A DNA stretch of 7,131 bases. Origin: Desulfuromonadaceae bacterium. GTDB lineage: Bacteria; Desulfobacterota; Desulfuromonadia; Desulfuromonadales; SZUA-540. The position numbers were made by a program, and so were the translations under genes. The notes beneath the pieces were generated by a model, which was given only the letters and a program-made list of their open reading frames with translations, made no database searches and had not been told where the DNA came from. The DNA is taken from positions 1 through 7,131 of the forward strand of contig QKGY01000183.1 in the NCBI GenBank assembly GCA_003250235.1, given 5' to 3'. Numbering within the stretch: position 1 is the stretch's first letter; the number at the start of each line of letters is the position of its first letter. Shown here piece by piece: positions 1 through 5,222 of this stretch.

Positions 1-1
1 G

Positions 2-742
2 ATTCTGCTGATTGGCGCCGCTGTCGCCACGTTCTTCAGCGGCTCCAATTTTCAGCTGAATGCCTACAACCTGGTAAGCTGGAAGCATCCGCTACGGGGA
101 GTTGAGGCGGCTTTCAGCCTGTTCAACCTTTCGCTCGGATTTTTCCTGGTCTTTCTGGCCAGAGTATTGGGGGCCATGTATCTGACCAACAACATCCACC
201 ACCCCCCCCTGGAAGAAAAACTGCGGAAAGCCGCTTTCACCAACCTGCTCTGCTCTCTGCCGTTCCTGTTGTATTTCCTGATTCGCCTCGTTACCATGAA
301 CGGCTATGCCGTTGATCCGCAAAACGGTTCTGTTTCGCTGGTTGCTGGAAAGTACCTCGACAATCTTCTTTCGATGCCCGTGGTTCTGGTTCTGCTCCTT
401 CTCGGCTTGGTCCTTGTGGTTGCCGCCGTGGTCATTACCCGCTTCACCGAAAAGAGGAGCGGCATTTGGCTCGGGGGGCCGGGCACGGTGTTTGTCGGAC
501 TGGCGGTCTTTTTCCTGGCAGGCTTCAACAATACCGCCTTTTATCCGTCAAAATTCGACCTTCAGAGCAGCTTGACCATTGCGAACGCCTCCAGCAGTCA
601 CTATACGCTGACGGCAATGAGTTACGTGGCTATTGCTGTTCCCTTCGTCCTTGCTTACATCGCTTACGTCTGGAGGCTGATGGACGCAAGAAAATTGACG
701 GCTCACGACTTGGCTGGCGAAGAAGCCGAAGACCTATATTAG
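2..742 (+). CDS. cydB: Cytochrome bd quinol oxidase subunit II, 3' part (5' end outside window)
   Basis: This is the C-terminal 246 residues of CydB, the membrane subunit that pairs with CydA in the cytochrome bd quinol:O2 oxidoreductase of the inner membrane. The frame is open from base 2, so the start lies upstream of the window. Hydrophobic segments are visible at about residues 34-59, 78-98, 125-148, 157-175 and 203-226 of the visible part. The signature near residues 174-199 (GFNNTAFYPS, then DLQSSLTIANASSS) corresponds to the conserved FP...PS...SLT...A(T/S)SS region of CydB. The protein ends in LY, as E. coli CydB does. The family is usually about 340-380 residues, so roughly 100 or more N-terminal residues are missing. 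The TAG stop overlaps the AGGAGG ribosome site of the next small ORF, which indicates co-transcription and probably translational coupling. cydA is expected just upstream. The assignment to bd oxidase is firm; a cyanide-insensitive (CioB) subtype cannot be excluded from this fragment. Confidence 0.93.
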   Translation: MLLIGAAVATFFSGSNFQLNAYNLVSWKHPLRGVEAAFSLFNLSLGFFLVFLARVLGAMYLTNNIHHPPLEEKLRKAAFTNLLCSLPFLLYFLIRLVTMNGYAVDPQNGSVSLVAGKYLDNLLSMPVVLVLLLLGLVLVVAAVVITRFTEKRSGIWLGGPGTVFVGLAVFFLAGFNNTAFYPSKFDLQSSLTIANASSSHYTLTAMSYVAIAVPFVLAYIAYVWRLMDARKLTAHDLAGEEAEDLY

Positions 743-752
743 GAGGATCCCC

Positions 753-845
753 ATGGCAGGCATATTGATCATCGGCTGGTTTGCCGTACTGGTTATTTCA
801 TTAAAAGGAGCCGAAATCCTTTTAAGAAAAGCCAACATGCTTTAA
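753..845 (+). CDS. Small single-pass membrane protein, candidate CydX-like subunit of the bd oxidase
   Basis: This is a 30-residue ORF starting ATG at 753, with a perfect AGGAGG (741-746) six bases upstream. That site overlaps the cydB stop codon. The peptide has a hydrophobic stretch from about residue 3 to 17 (GILIIGWFAVLVIS) and then a basic/polar tail (KGAEILLRKAN), which fits one short transmembrane helix. In E. coli the 37-residue CydX is encoded immediately after cydB and stabilises the haem cofactors of the oxidase. Size, topology and position match that role here, but I see no clear residue-level similarity to E. coli CydX. The ORF lies inside the operon, before the terminator at 853-878. 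The ribosome site and context make it very likely translated; membership of the bd complex is inference from context. Confidence 0.72.
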   Translation: MAGILIIGWFAVLVISLKGAEILLRKANML

Positions 846-852
846 AACAACG

Positions 853-878
853 AAAGGGGCCGAAAGGCCCCTTTTTTT
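853..878 (+). terminator. Intrinsic terminator of the cyd operon
   Basis: A GGGGCC / GGCCCC stem (856-861 with 866-871) closed by a GAAA tetraloop (862-865) is followed by seven T (872-878). The AAA before the stem can also pair with the T run. It begins 7 bases after the small ORF stop and ends the oxidase transcript. Confidence 0.93.
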
Positions 879-920
879 ATTTTATTGCCGTTATCGAAAC
901 AGTTTCAGCCTTTTACGGAG

Positions 921-949
921 TTGAAAAAAATCACTAGTAGCGCTAGGCT
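921..949 (+). promoter_or_regulatory. Possible sigma70 promoter for the SH3-domain gene
   Basis: TTGAAA (921-926) and TAGGCT (944-949) are separated by 17 bases. The -35 is good and the -10 is weak. A terminator closes the upstream operon, so a promoter must lie in 879-1014, but the precise boxes are uncertain. Confidence 0.3.
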
Positions 950-1028
950 AGGGAAGTTTTGCGCTCGGCGCGTTTATCTCAGGGCTCACCTGAAAACCGT
1001 ACGCCAGACCCCTTGGAGGTAATTCCCT

Positions 1029-1730
1029 ATGTCGAATACCCGATACATTGCCGTAATGGTATTTTTCTTTCTTCTCACCCCTGTACTCAGTGCGGAGACC
1101 CGTTACGTATCTGATCAGCTGGTGATAACGCTGCGTCAACAAGCCAATAACGACTCGGAGATCATCACCACCTTGCGCACGGATACGCCTTTGGAAGTTC
1201 TGTCCGATGACGGGCGCTACCTTCTGGTTCGAACCGAGAATGGCGAGCAGGGATATGTGCAGAGCCAGTACATCACCAAGGACACTCCGAAAGCCATACT
1301 TATCACTCGGCTTGAACGGGATAAAGCTCAGCTTCAGGACAAGGTCTCCACTCTTCAGAAAAACCGGGATGCCCTTGATGCCGAGCTGAATGCCAATAAA
1401 ACCGAACATCGTCAAAATACCCAGGAGGGCGAGCAGAAGATCTCTGATCTCCAGAAAGCCTTGGATGAGGCTAAAAAGGAGCTTGAGCAGGTCAACAAAA
1501 AATACGATACCCTGCTCGCGGATTCGCGTGAGGTCGTCAACATTACCAACACGCGGAATCAACTGGAAGAGGACAAGACCCGCCTAACAGAAGAGATTGA
1601 AGCGTTACGCCAGGAAAACAAGAAGCTGCTCACGACCGGCATGATCCAATGGTTTCTTGCTGGAGGGGGTGTTTTTCTCGTCGGCTGGATTATTGGAAAG
1701 ATCTCTCGAAAAAAACGGCGCGGCTTTTAA
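1029..1730 (+). CDS. TIGR04211-type SH3 domain protein with coiled coil and C-terminal membrane anchor (YgiM-like)
   Basis: This is a 233-residue envelope protein. Residues 1-22 form a signal peptide ending in an AxA-like site (VLSA, then ETRYVSDQL). Residues about 24-83 are a bacterial SH3 domain with the typical start (ETRYVSD) and the closing GEQGYVQSQYI. Residues about 90-200 are charged heptad-like sequence rich in K, E, Q and L, read as a long coiled coil. Residues 205-223 are a glycine-rich transmembrane helix (MIQWFLAGGGVFLVGWIIG) with a basic KISRKKRRGF tail. This order, including the (I/M)QWF..GGG anchor, is that of E. coli YgiM and the TIGR04211 family, whose function is not established. 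A role in sensing or organising the cell envelope is only a guess from SH3b domains. The start ATG has GGAGGT (1015-1020) eight bases upstream. It appears monocistronic: a terminator precedes it and a new promoter/leader follows it. Confidence 0.88.
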   Translation: MSNTRYIAVMVFFFLLTPVLSAETRYVSDQLVITLRQQANNDSEIITTLRTDTPLEVLSDDGRYLLVRTENGEQGYVQSQYITKDTPKAILITRLERDKAQLQDKVSTLQKNRDALDAELNANKTEHRQNTQEGEQKISDLQKALDEAKKELEQVNKKYDTLLADSREVVNITNTRNQLEEDKTRLTEEIEALRQENKKLLTTGMIQWFLAGGGVFLVGWIIGKISRKKRRGF

Positions 1731-1781
1731 CTGGTGAATCGAACAAGCTCGCTTAACTTCCGGGACAGGCAAAGGAAACCG

Positions 1782-1808
1782 TTGACTTTCCACGGATGCT
1801 GTGATAAC
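1782..1808 (+). promoter_or_regulatory. Candidate promoter of the Ala leader-aminotransferase unit
   Basis: TTGACT (1782-1787, one mismatch to TTGACA) is followed after 15 bases by GATAAC (1803-1808), which is preceded by an extended -10 TG at 1800-1801. Transcription would begin near 1815, about 25 bases before the leader peptide start, a normal layout for an attenuated operon. An inverted repeat, GGATGCT (1794-1800) with AGCATTC (1811-1817), brackets the -10 box and could be an operator. The spacer is short, so the call is moderate. Confidence 0.42.
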
Positions 1809-1839
1809 CAAGCATTCACGGGTTAAAGGAGAGCTTCAA

Positions 1840-1944
1840 ATGATGTTTTCCCTTAAAGGATACACCATGGCAGCAGCGGCAGCAGCCGCGGCAAAGGCGG
1901 CGGCAGCAGGATGCCGCACGCATGCCCGTATCCTTGCTCGCTGA
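1840..1944 (+). CDS. Poly-alanine leader peptide (attenuator peptide)
   Basis: This is a 34-codon ORF. Its start ATG (1840) has GGAG (1828-1831) eight bases upstream. Codons 11-18 are eight consecutive Ala codons, codon 19 is Lys and codons 20-23 are four more Ala codons. There are thus 12 Ala in 13 codons (7 GCA, 4 GCG, 1 GCC), with two further Ala codons at 29 and 33. The stop TGA is at 1942. An in-frame second start, ATG at 1867 (codon 10), has its own AAAGGA (1855-1860) six bases upstream and sits directly before the Ala run. The peptide has no recognisable domain. Its length, codon bias and position before an intrinsic terminator and an aminotransferase gene match the leader peptides of ribosome-mediated attenuators such as those of the his, leu and thr operons. 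Here the sensed amino acid would be alanine, mainly through the tRNA that reads GCA and GCG. Confidence 0.85.
   Translation: MMFSLKGYTMAAAAAAAAKAAAAGCRTHARILAR
1900..1917 (+). promoter_or_regulatory. Hairpin inside the Ala-codon block (possible pause hairpin)
   Basis: GCGGCA (1900-1905) pairs perfectly with TGCCGC (1912-1917) around the loop GCAGGA. It lies within and just after the last Ala codons, so a translating or stalled ribosome would melt it. In classical attenuators such a hairpin pauses RNA polymerase until the ribosome catches up; that role here is inferred. Confidence 0.5.
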
Positions 1945-1983
1945 TCCATAAGGGAACCCTTACAAGCAAGCAGGCCATGGGCG
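1923..1983 (+). promoter_or_regulatory. Predicted antiterminator pairing of the Ala attenuator
   Basis: TGCCCGT (1923-1929) pairs with ATGGGCG (1977-1983) in 7 bp, two of them GU. CTTGCT (1933-1938) pairs perfectly with AGCAAG (1965-1970), and 1931-1932 can pair with 1973-1974. Together these form one long imperfect stem that captures nearly the whole 5' arm of the terminator (1972-1983). A ribosome stalled at codons 11-23 (1870-1908) would leave 1923-1938 free and allow antitermination. A ribosome reaching the stop at 1942 would cover this strand and let the terminator form. The geometry is read from the sequence; the mechanism is inference from known attenuators. Confidence 0.62.
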
Positions 1984-2002
1984 CAATCGTCCATGGCCTT
2001 TT
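1972..2002 (+). terminator. Attenuator terminator upstream of the aminotransferase
   Basis: This is a 12-bp stem: 1972-1983 (AGGCCATGGGCG) pairs with 1988-1999, with one GU pair and a CAAT tetraloop (1984-1987). It is followed by TTTT (1999-2002) and a further T-rich stretch to about 2009. It lies 28 bases after the leader stop and 59 bases before the aminotransferase start, inside one transcription unit, so it is an attenuator rather than an end-of-gene terminator. Confidence 0.85.
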
Positions 2003-2060
2003 CATATTTCGGCCATTTTCGCTGCAGAGCGATTTTATTACCAATCACGGGAGAAGGGTT

Positions 2061-3368
2061 ATGCGCAACAACATTGTGCACATCGGCGCGGGAGAGCTCA
2101 CGTACGAGATCAGAGCCATTGTCGAAATCGCTGACAAATTGAAAAAGCTGGGCATCAAAACCAACATGGAAAACATCGGTGATCCGGTTGCCAAGGGTGA
2201 AAAGATCCCCGACTGGATGAAAAAAATTGTTGCCGATCTGGCCATGAAGGATTGTTCCTACGGGTATTGCCCGACCCGTGGTGTTCTCGAAACCCGAGAG
2301 TTTCTTGCCGATCTGACCAACAAACGCGGAAAAACCCAGATCACCGCGGATGATATCATCTTTTTCAATGGCCTCGGTGATGCAATCCAGAAAGTTTACG
2401 GCTTTCTCCGGCGCGAAGCCAGGGTCATCGGCCCCTCCCCGACGTACAGCACGCACAGTTCCGGCGAAGCGGCCCACGCCGGTCAAAAACCGGTCTCTTA
2501 CAAGCTCAACCCGGATAACAACTGGTACCCGGACCTGGATGACTTACGCCTTTCGGTTCAGTACAATCCAGCGATCTCCGGGATCCTCATCATCAATCCC
2601 GACAACCCCACCGGAGCCGTATACCCCGAGCGTATTCTCAAAGAGATGATCGCCATCGCCAAGGAATACGATCTTTTCATTATCTGTGACGAGATTTACC
2701 ACAACATCGTCTATAACGGGCAGTCGACCAAGCCTATCTCCGATCTCATCGGTGACGTACCCGCCATTGCCATGAAGGGGATCAGCAAGGAAGCTCCCTG
2801 GCCGGGGGCTCGATGCGGTTGGATCGAAGTCTATAACGCCGACAAGGACCCCGTATTTAAAAAATACGTTCAGAGCATTCTCAACTCGAAAATGGTCGAG
2901 GTCTGCTCGACAACGTTGCCGCAAAAAGCGATTCCGTTGATCATGACTCACCCCCAGTATCCTGTGTACCTGGAGGAGCGAAAGGGCCGTTATGAGAAAT
3001 ATTCCAACATTGCTTACGAAGTTCTCAAAAAGGTTCCGGGAATCAAAGTAAACCGCACCAACGGGGCTTTTTACATGAGTGTTGTCTTCGAACGCGGCAA
3101 ATTGAATCACCAACAGAGCCTTCCTATTGAAAACCAGGAAGTCAAAAAACTTGTCGAAGGTCTGGTCAACCAACCGGGGGCCTCCCTTGACAAACGGTTT
3201 GTCTATTATCTGCTGGCATCGACGGGCATCTGCGTTGTCCCCATCTCATCCTTTTGTACTCCCGAACAGGGATTCCGCATTACGCTTCTCGAGCGTAGCG
3301 AAAAAGAGTTTACCCGTATATTCGAAACCATCGGTGAAAACATCACCGCCTATCTCAAATCAGCTTGA
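2061..3368 (+). CDS. PLP-dependent class I/II aminotransferase, probably alanine-forming
   Basis: This is a 435-residue fold-type I aminotransferase. Visible landmarks are NPDNPTG (179-185, with N182 contacting the PLP ring oxygen), D210 and Y213 in DEIY (the Asp binds the pyridine nitrogen), the Schiff-base lysine K243 in SKEAPWPGARCGW with R251 as the phosphate-binding arginine, and R406 in GFRITLLE as the expected substrate-carboxylate arginine. The length is normal to slightly long for the family (usually about 390-440). The ATG at 2061 is chosen because GGGAG (2049-2053) lies seven bases upstream and homology begins there. The frame is open back to 1911, but that part overlaps the leader peptide and terminator and does not look like protein. 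The reaction is transfer of an amino group between an amino acid and a 2-oxo acid. Family motifs alone do not fix the substrate. The Ala-rich attenuator upstream suggests that it makes L-alanine from pyruvate and glutamate. It is followed by its own terminator. Confidence 0.9.
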   Translation: MRNNIVHIGAGELTYEIRAIVEIADKLKKLGIKTNMENIGDPVAKGEKIPDWMKKIVADLAMKDCSYGYCPTRGVLETREFLADLTNKRGKTQITADDIIFFNGLGDAIQKVYGFLRREARVIGPSPTYSTHSSGEAAHAGQKPVSYKLNPDNNWYPDLDDLRLSVQYNPAISGILIINPDNPTGAVYPERILKEMIAIAKEYDLFIICDEIYHNIVYNGQSTKPISDLIGDVPAIAMKGISKEAPWPGARCGWIEVYNADKDPVFKKYVQSILNSKMVEVCSTTLPQKAIPLIMTHPQYPVYLEERKGRYEKYSNIAYEVLKKVPGIKVNRTNGAFYMSVVFERGKLNHQQSLPIENQEVKKLVEGLVNQPGASLDKRFVYYLLASTGICVVPISSFCTPEQGFRITLLERSEKEFTRIFETIGENITAYLKSA

Positions 3369-3380
3369 TCATGCCTTTGA

Positions 3381-3408
3381 AGCCGGCCTGCAACGGCCGG
3401 CTTTTTTT
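3381..3408 (+). terminator. Intrinsic terminator after the aminotransferase gene
   Basis: AGCCGGCC (3381-3388) pairs perfectly with GGCCGGCT (3395-3402) around the loop TGCAAC and is followed by T to 3408. It starts 12 bases after the aminotransferase stop and separates that gene from gshA. Confidence 0.95.
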
Positions 3409-3462
3409 CTTGTGCTTTTGCTTCCTCCTCGATATTGAGTCAGTCTTGCAGGATGATTGAAC

Positions 3463-4821
3463 ATGACAACCTTCATCAAAACCCATCTTGACAAGCCTGT
3501 CGCGTCCTATCAGGACCTGATCGATTATCTGGCCAGAGGGGCAAAGCCACAGTCGGAGTGGCGCATCGGCGCCGAAATGGAAAAGCTGGTTGTTGACGCA
3601 GAGACAGGAGAGGCGGCAACCTATTCCAGAATAAACGCCCTCCTTGAGGCATTGCAGGGGATGGGGCATTGGCAGGGGGTTTATGAAGGAGAACACCTGG
3701 TCGCCCTCAAAGACCAGACATCTTCTGTCACCCTTGAGCCCGGAGGACAACTGGAACTTTCCGGAGCGTTGTGTCCGGACATTCATTGTTGTCAGAGAGG
3801 ATTTGCCACCCACAATACCGAGATAACTGCTGCGGCAAGCTCGCTCGGATTGAGATTTCTCGGGCTAGGTGTACAACCCTTCAGTGGACTCGAGAATATC
3901 GGCTGGGTACCCAAAACCCGTTATGACATCATGGGCCCCTATATGCGGCACACCGGCGATATGGGGCAGCGAATGATGAAGCAGAGTGCGGGCCTGCAGG
4001 TCAACTTCGATTACCGCAATGAAGACGATTGCTTTCGCAAGCTCCGCCTTGCCTTCTACCTCGCTCCTCTTTTCTATGCGCTCTTTGCCAACTCCCCCCT
4101 GCTGGATGGTAAGCCGAGCGGCTTTCTCTCCACTCGTGGCGAAATCTGGTCACGCACCGATAAGGATCGAAGCGGATTGATCCCTCGTATGCTCCACCCT
4201 GGCGCGGGTTTCTCTGACTACGTCGAGTATGCTCTTGACGTTCCCATGTATTTCATAATCCGAGAAGGGCGGTATCTCTCTCTTACCCAAAATCGCTTTA
4301 CGTTCAGGCAGTTTATCGCTGATGGGTTTGCCGGTCACCATGCTCTGCTCGGTGATTGGGATCTCCACCTTTCAACCCTCTTTCCAGAAGCCCGTCTCCG
4401 ACCTCAGATCGAAATCCGCTCAGCGGACAGCCTTCCTCCTTACATGACCATGTCCGTTGCGGCGCTTGTAAAAGGAATTTTTTATGATGACCAAGGGCTC
4501 GAGGAAACGTCTTCTCTGTTTCGCACCCTGACCCCAGAGGCATTGACAATCCTCTACCGACAGGCTTGGAAAACGGGTTTAAAAACTCCATTTCAAAACG
4601 GGACCTTGCAGAGCCTTGCTCAACAGGTCATTCGCATTTCACGCCAAAGCCTCATCCGCCAAGCCGATGTCAATGAGTACGGACAGGACGAATCGACATA
4701 CCTTGACAGCATTGAGGAACTCGCCGTTACGGGAGTCACTCTTGCCGAGCGCCTTCTTGCACACTGGCACGGCTCTAAAACCCAGAGGCTTCAATCCCTT
4801 TATAATCACTGCGGATTTTAA
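3463..4821 (+). CDS. gshA: Glutamate-cysteine ligase, plant-type (GCS2 superfamily)
   Basis: This 452-residue enzyme catalyses the ATP-dependent joining of L-glutamate and L-cysteine to gamma-glutamylcysteine, the first and rate-limiting step of glutathione synthesis in the cytoplasm. It belongs to the plant/alphaproteobacterial type rather than the E. coli GshA type. Seen here are the N-terminal metal/ATP site motif GAEMEKLVVD (from residue 36), the strand TLEPGGQLELSGA (90-102), SAGLQVNFDY, and LSTRGEIW followed by RSGLIP (from residue 222). All are characteristic of this group, and the length is close to the usual 430-460. ATG at 3463 is preferred because AGGA (3450-3453) lies nine bases upstream. 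The in-frame TTG at 3457 would be only three bases from it. gshB is not adjacent in the window. A terminator separates the gene from the aminotransferase, and no obvious promoter stands out in 3409-3450. A related EgtA function (ergothioneine pathway) is possible but less likely. Confidence 0.9.
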   Translation: MTTFIKTHLDKPVASYQDLIDYLARGAKPQSEWRIGAEMEKLVVDAETGEAATYSRINALLEALQGMGHWQGVYEGEHLVALKDQTSSVTLEPGGQLELSGALCPDIHCCQRGFATHNTEITAAASSLGLRFLGLGVQPFSGLENIGWVPKTRYDIMGPYMRHTGDMGQRMMKQSAGLQVNFDYRNEDDCFRKLRLAFYLAPLFYALFANSPLLDGKPSGFLSTRGEIWSRTDKDRSGLIPRMLHPGAGFSDYVEYALDVPMYFIIREGRYLSLTQNRFTFRQFIADGFAGHHALLGDWDLHLSTLFPEARLRPQIEIRSADSLPPYMTMSVAALVKGIFYDDQGLEETSSLFRTLTPEALTILYRQAWKTGLKTPFQNGTLQSLAQQVIRISRQSLIRQADVNEYGQDESTYLDSIEELAVTGVTLAERLLAHWHGSKTQRLQSLYNHCGF

Positions 4822-4838
4822 GAGCTCTCCTGACACGA

Positions 4839-4888
4839 CTGTGCAAAAGCACAGATACAAACTGTATACCCTGAAACCGATTTATACG
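4839..4888 (+). promoter_or_regulatory. Operator dyad and promoter-like box of RNA unit 1
   Basis: CTGTGC (4839-4844) and GCACAG (4849-4854) form a perfect 6-4-6 inverted repeat. A TATACG box (4883-4888) lies just before the highly conserved block that begins at 4894. No good -35 is seen at the right distance, which would fit an activator-dependent promoter with the dyad centred near -48. The same arrangement recurs exactly 232 bases downstream. The dyad is not a standard CRP, FNR or Rex site; the binding protein is unknown. Confidence 0.4.
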
Positions 4889-4893
4889 TAACG

Positions 4894-4967
4894 CCACGTG
4901 GAAAGTGATGCTGCCGGCAGGTATAGTCATAACCATCAAAGGCTTGTTGTGGCAGGCGAGCCGGCGA
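4894..4967 (+). repeat. Direct repeat copy 1 (74 nt)
   Basis: This block, from CCACGTGG to AGCCGGCGA, matches 5126-5199 at 71 of 74 positions without gaps. The only differences are three adjacent bases (CTG at 4911-4913 against ACC). Weaker similarity continues upstream to the dyad at 4839, about half of positions matching over 39 bases. Confidence 0.95.
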
Positions 4968-4997
4968 AACCTCCTTTCGTTATCTCCGTTGGTTGTT

Positions 4998-5050
4998 AAG
5001 ACATGGCCGGGTTCAGGGAGCCTCCCCCTGAACCCGGCCAAATGTCTTTT
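4998..5050 (+). terminator. Long terminator-like hairpin of unit 1
   Basis: A perfect 14-bp stem (5005-5018 with 5026-5039) has the loop AGCCTCC (5019-5025). It is extended by 7 bp more (AAGACAT 4998-5004 with ATGTCTT 5042-5048) across a two-base bulge. The T run is short (5047-5050) and partly inside the outer stem, so termination may be incomplete. Confidence 0.7.
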
Positions 5051-5070
5051 AGACCTATCTGTTTCATCCT

Positions 5071-5120
5071 CTGTGCGAATGCACAGTTGCTGAATGTCTC
5101 TCTTCAACCGCATTTTTACG
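5071..5120 (+). promoter_or_regulatory. Operator dyad and promoter-like box of RNA unit 2
   Basis: CTGTGC (5071-5076) and GCACAG (5081-5086) with spacer GAAT repeat the unit 1 dyad at an offset of exactly 232. TTTACG (5115-5120) aligns with TATACG of unit 1. The spacer bases differ while both arms are identical, which argues that the arms are functional as a protein-binding dyad. Confidence 0.4.
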
Positions 5121-5125
5121 GATAC

Positions 5126-5199
5126 CCACGTGGAAAGTGATGACCCCGGCAGGTATAGTCATAACCATCAAAGGCTTGTTGTGGCAGGCGAGCCGGCGA
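5126..5199 (+). repeat. Direct repeat copy 2 (74 nt)
   Basis: This is the second copy of the 74-nt block, 71/74 identical to 4894-4967, with the differences confined to ACC at 5143-5145. Five of the six base pairs of the internal GCCGG stem are kept (5146-5150 with 5192-5196). Confidence 0.95.
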
Positions 5200-5222
5200 T
5201 CACTTCTTCATTTGCAGTCTCC

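Larger units (their letters stand above)
4894..5050 (+). ncRNA. Candidate structured small RNA / RNA element, unit 1
   Basis: This is a non-coding unit of about 157 nt. The 5' domain can fold as a GCCGGC / GCCGGC stem (4913-4918 with 4960-4965). That stem encloses a small hairpin (GGTAT...ATAACC, 4920-4934) or a CCAT...GTGG hairpin (4933-4952), and GAAAG/CTTTC (4901-4905 with 4974-4978) can close the domain. The 3' end is the very long hairpin 4998-5048. The beginning of strong conservation coincides with the expected transcription start after the TATACG box, which favours a free small RNA. A tandem leader element for tkt is the alternative. It matches no riboswitch or RNA family that I recognise. 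Any open frame across it is short and lacks a plausible ribosome site. Confidence 0.5.

Noticed and set aside
1911..2060. N-terminal extension of the aminotransferase from an upstream ATG at 1911
   Set aside because: It overlaps the Ala leader and the terminator hairpin, is not protein-like, and has no ribosome site, whereas ATG 2061 has a good one.
1836..2486. Minus-strand ORF with an Ala-rich C-terminal part
   Set aside because: It is the shadow of the aminotransferase and leader; the Ala run arises from the GC-rich complementary triplets.
3410..3436. Promoter for gshA (TTGTGC and GATATT)
   Set aside because: The spacer is only 15 bases, both boxes are weak, and it starts inside the terminator T run. 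Not supported enough to list.
3457..3462. TTG start two codons before the gshA ATG
   Set aside because: Only three bases from the AGGA; the ATG at 3463 has better spacing and a standard start codon.
4905..5093. 62-codon + strand ORF across RNA unit 1
   Set aside because: It runs through the repeat and the long hairpin, has no ribosome site, and is not preserved in copy 2. It is a chance frame.
4894..5199. CRISPR array or insertion sequence ends
   Set aside because: Only two copies with a 158-base gap that itself carries related structure. No terminal inverted repeats, transposase or target duplication are seen.
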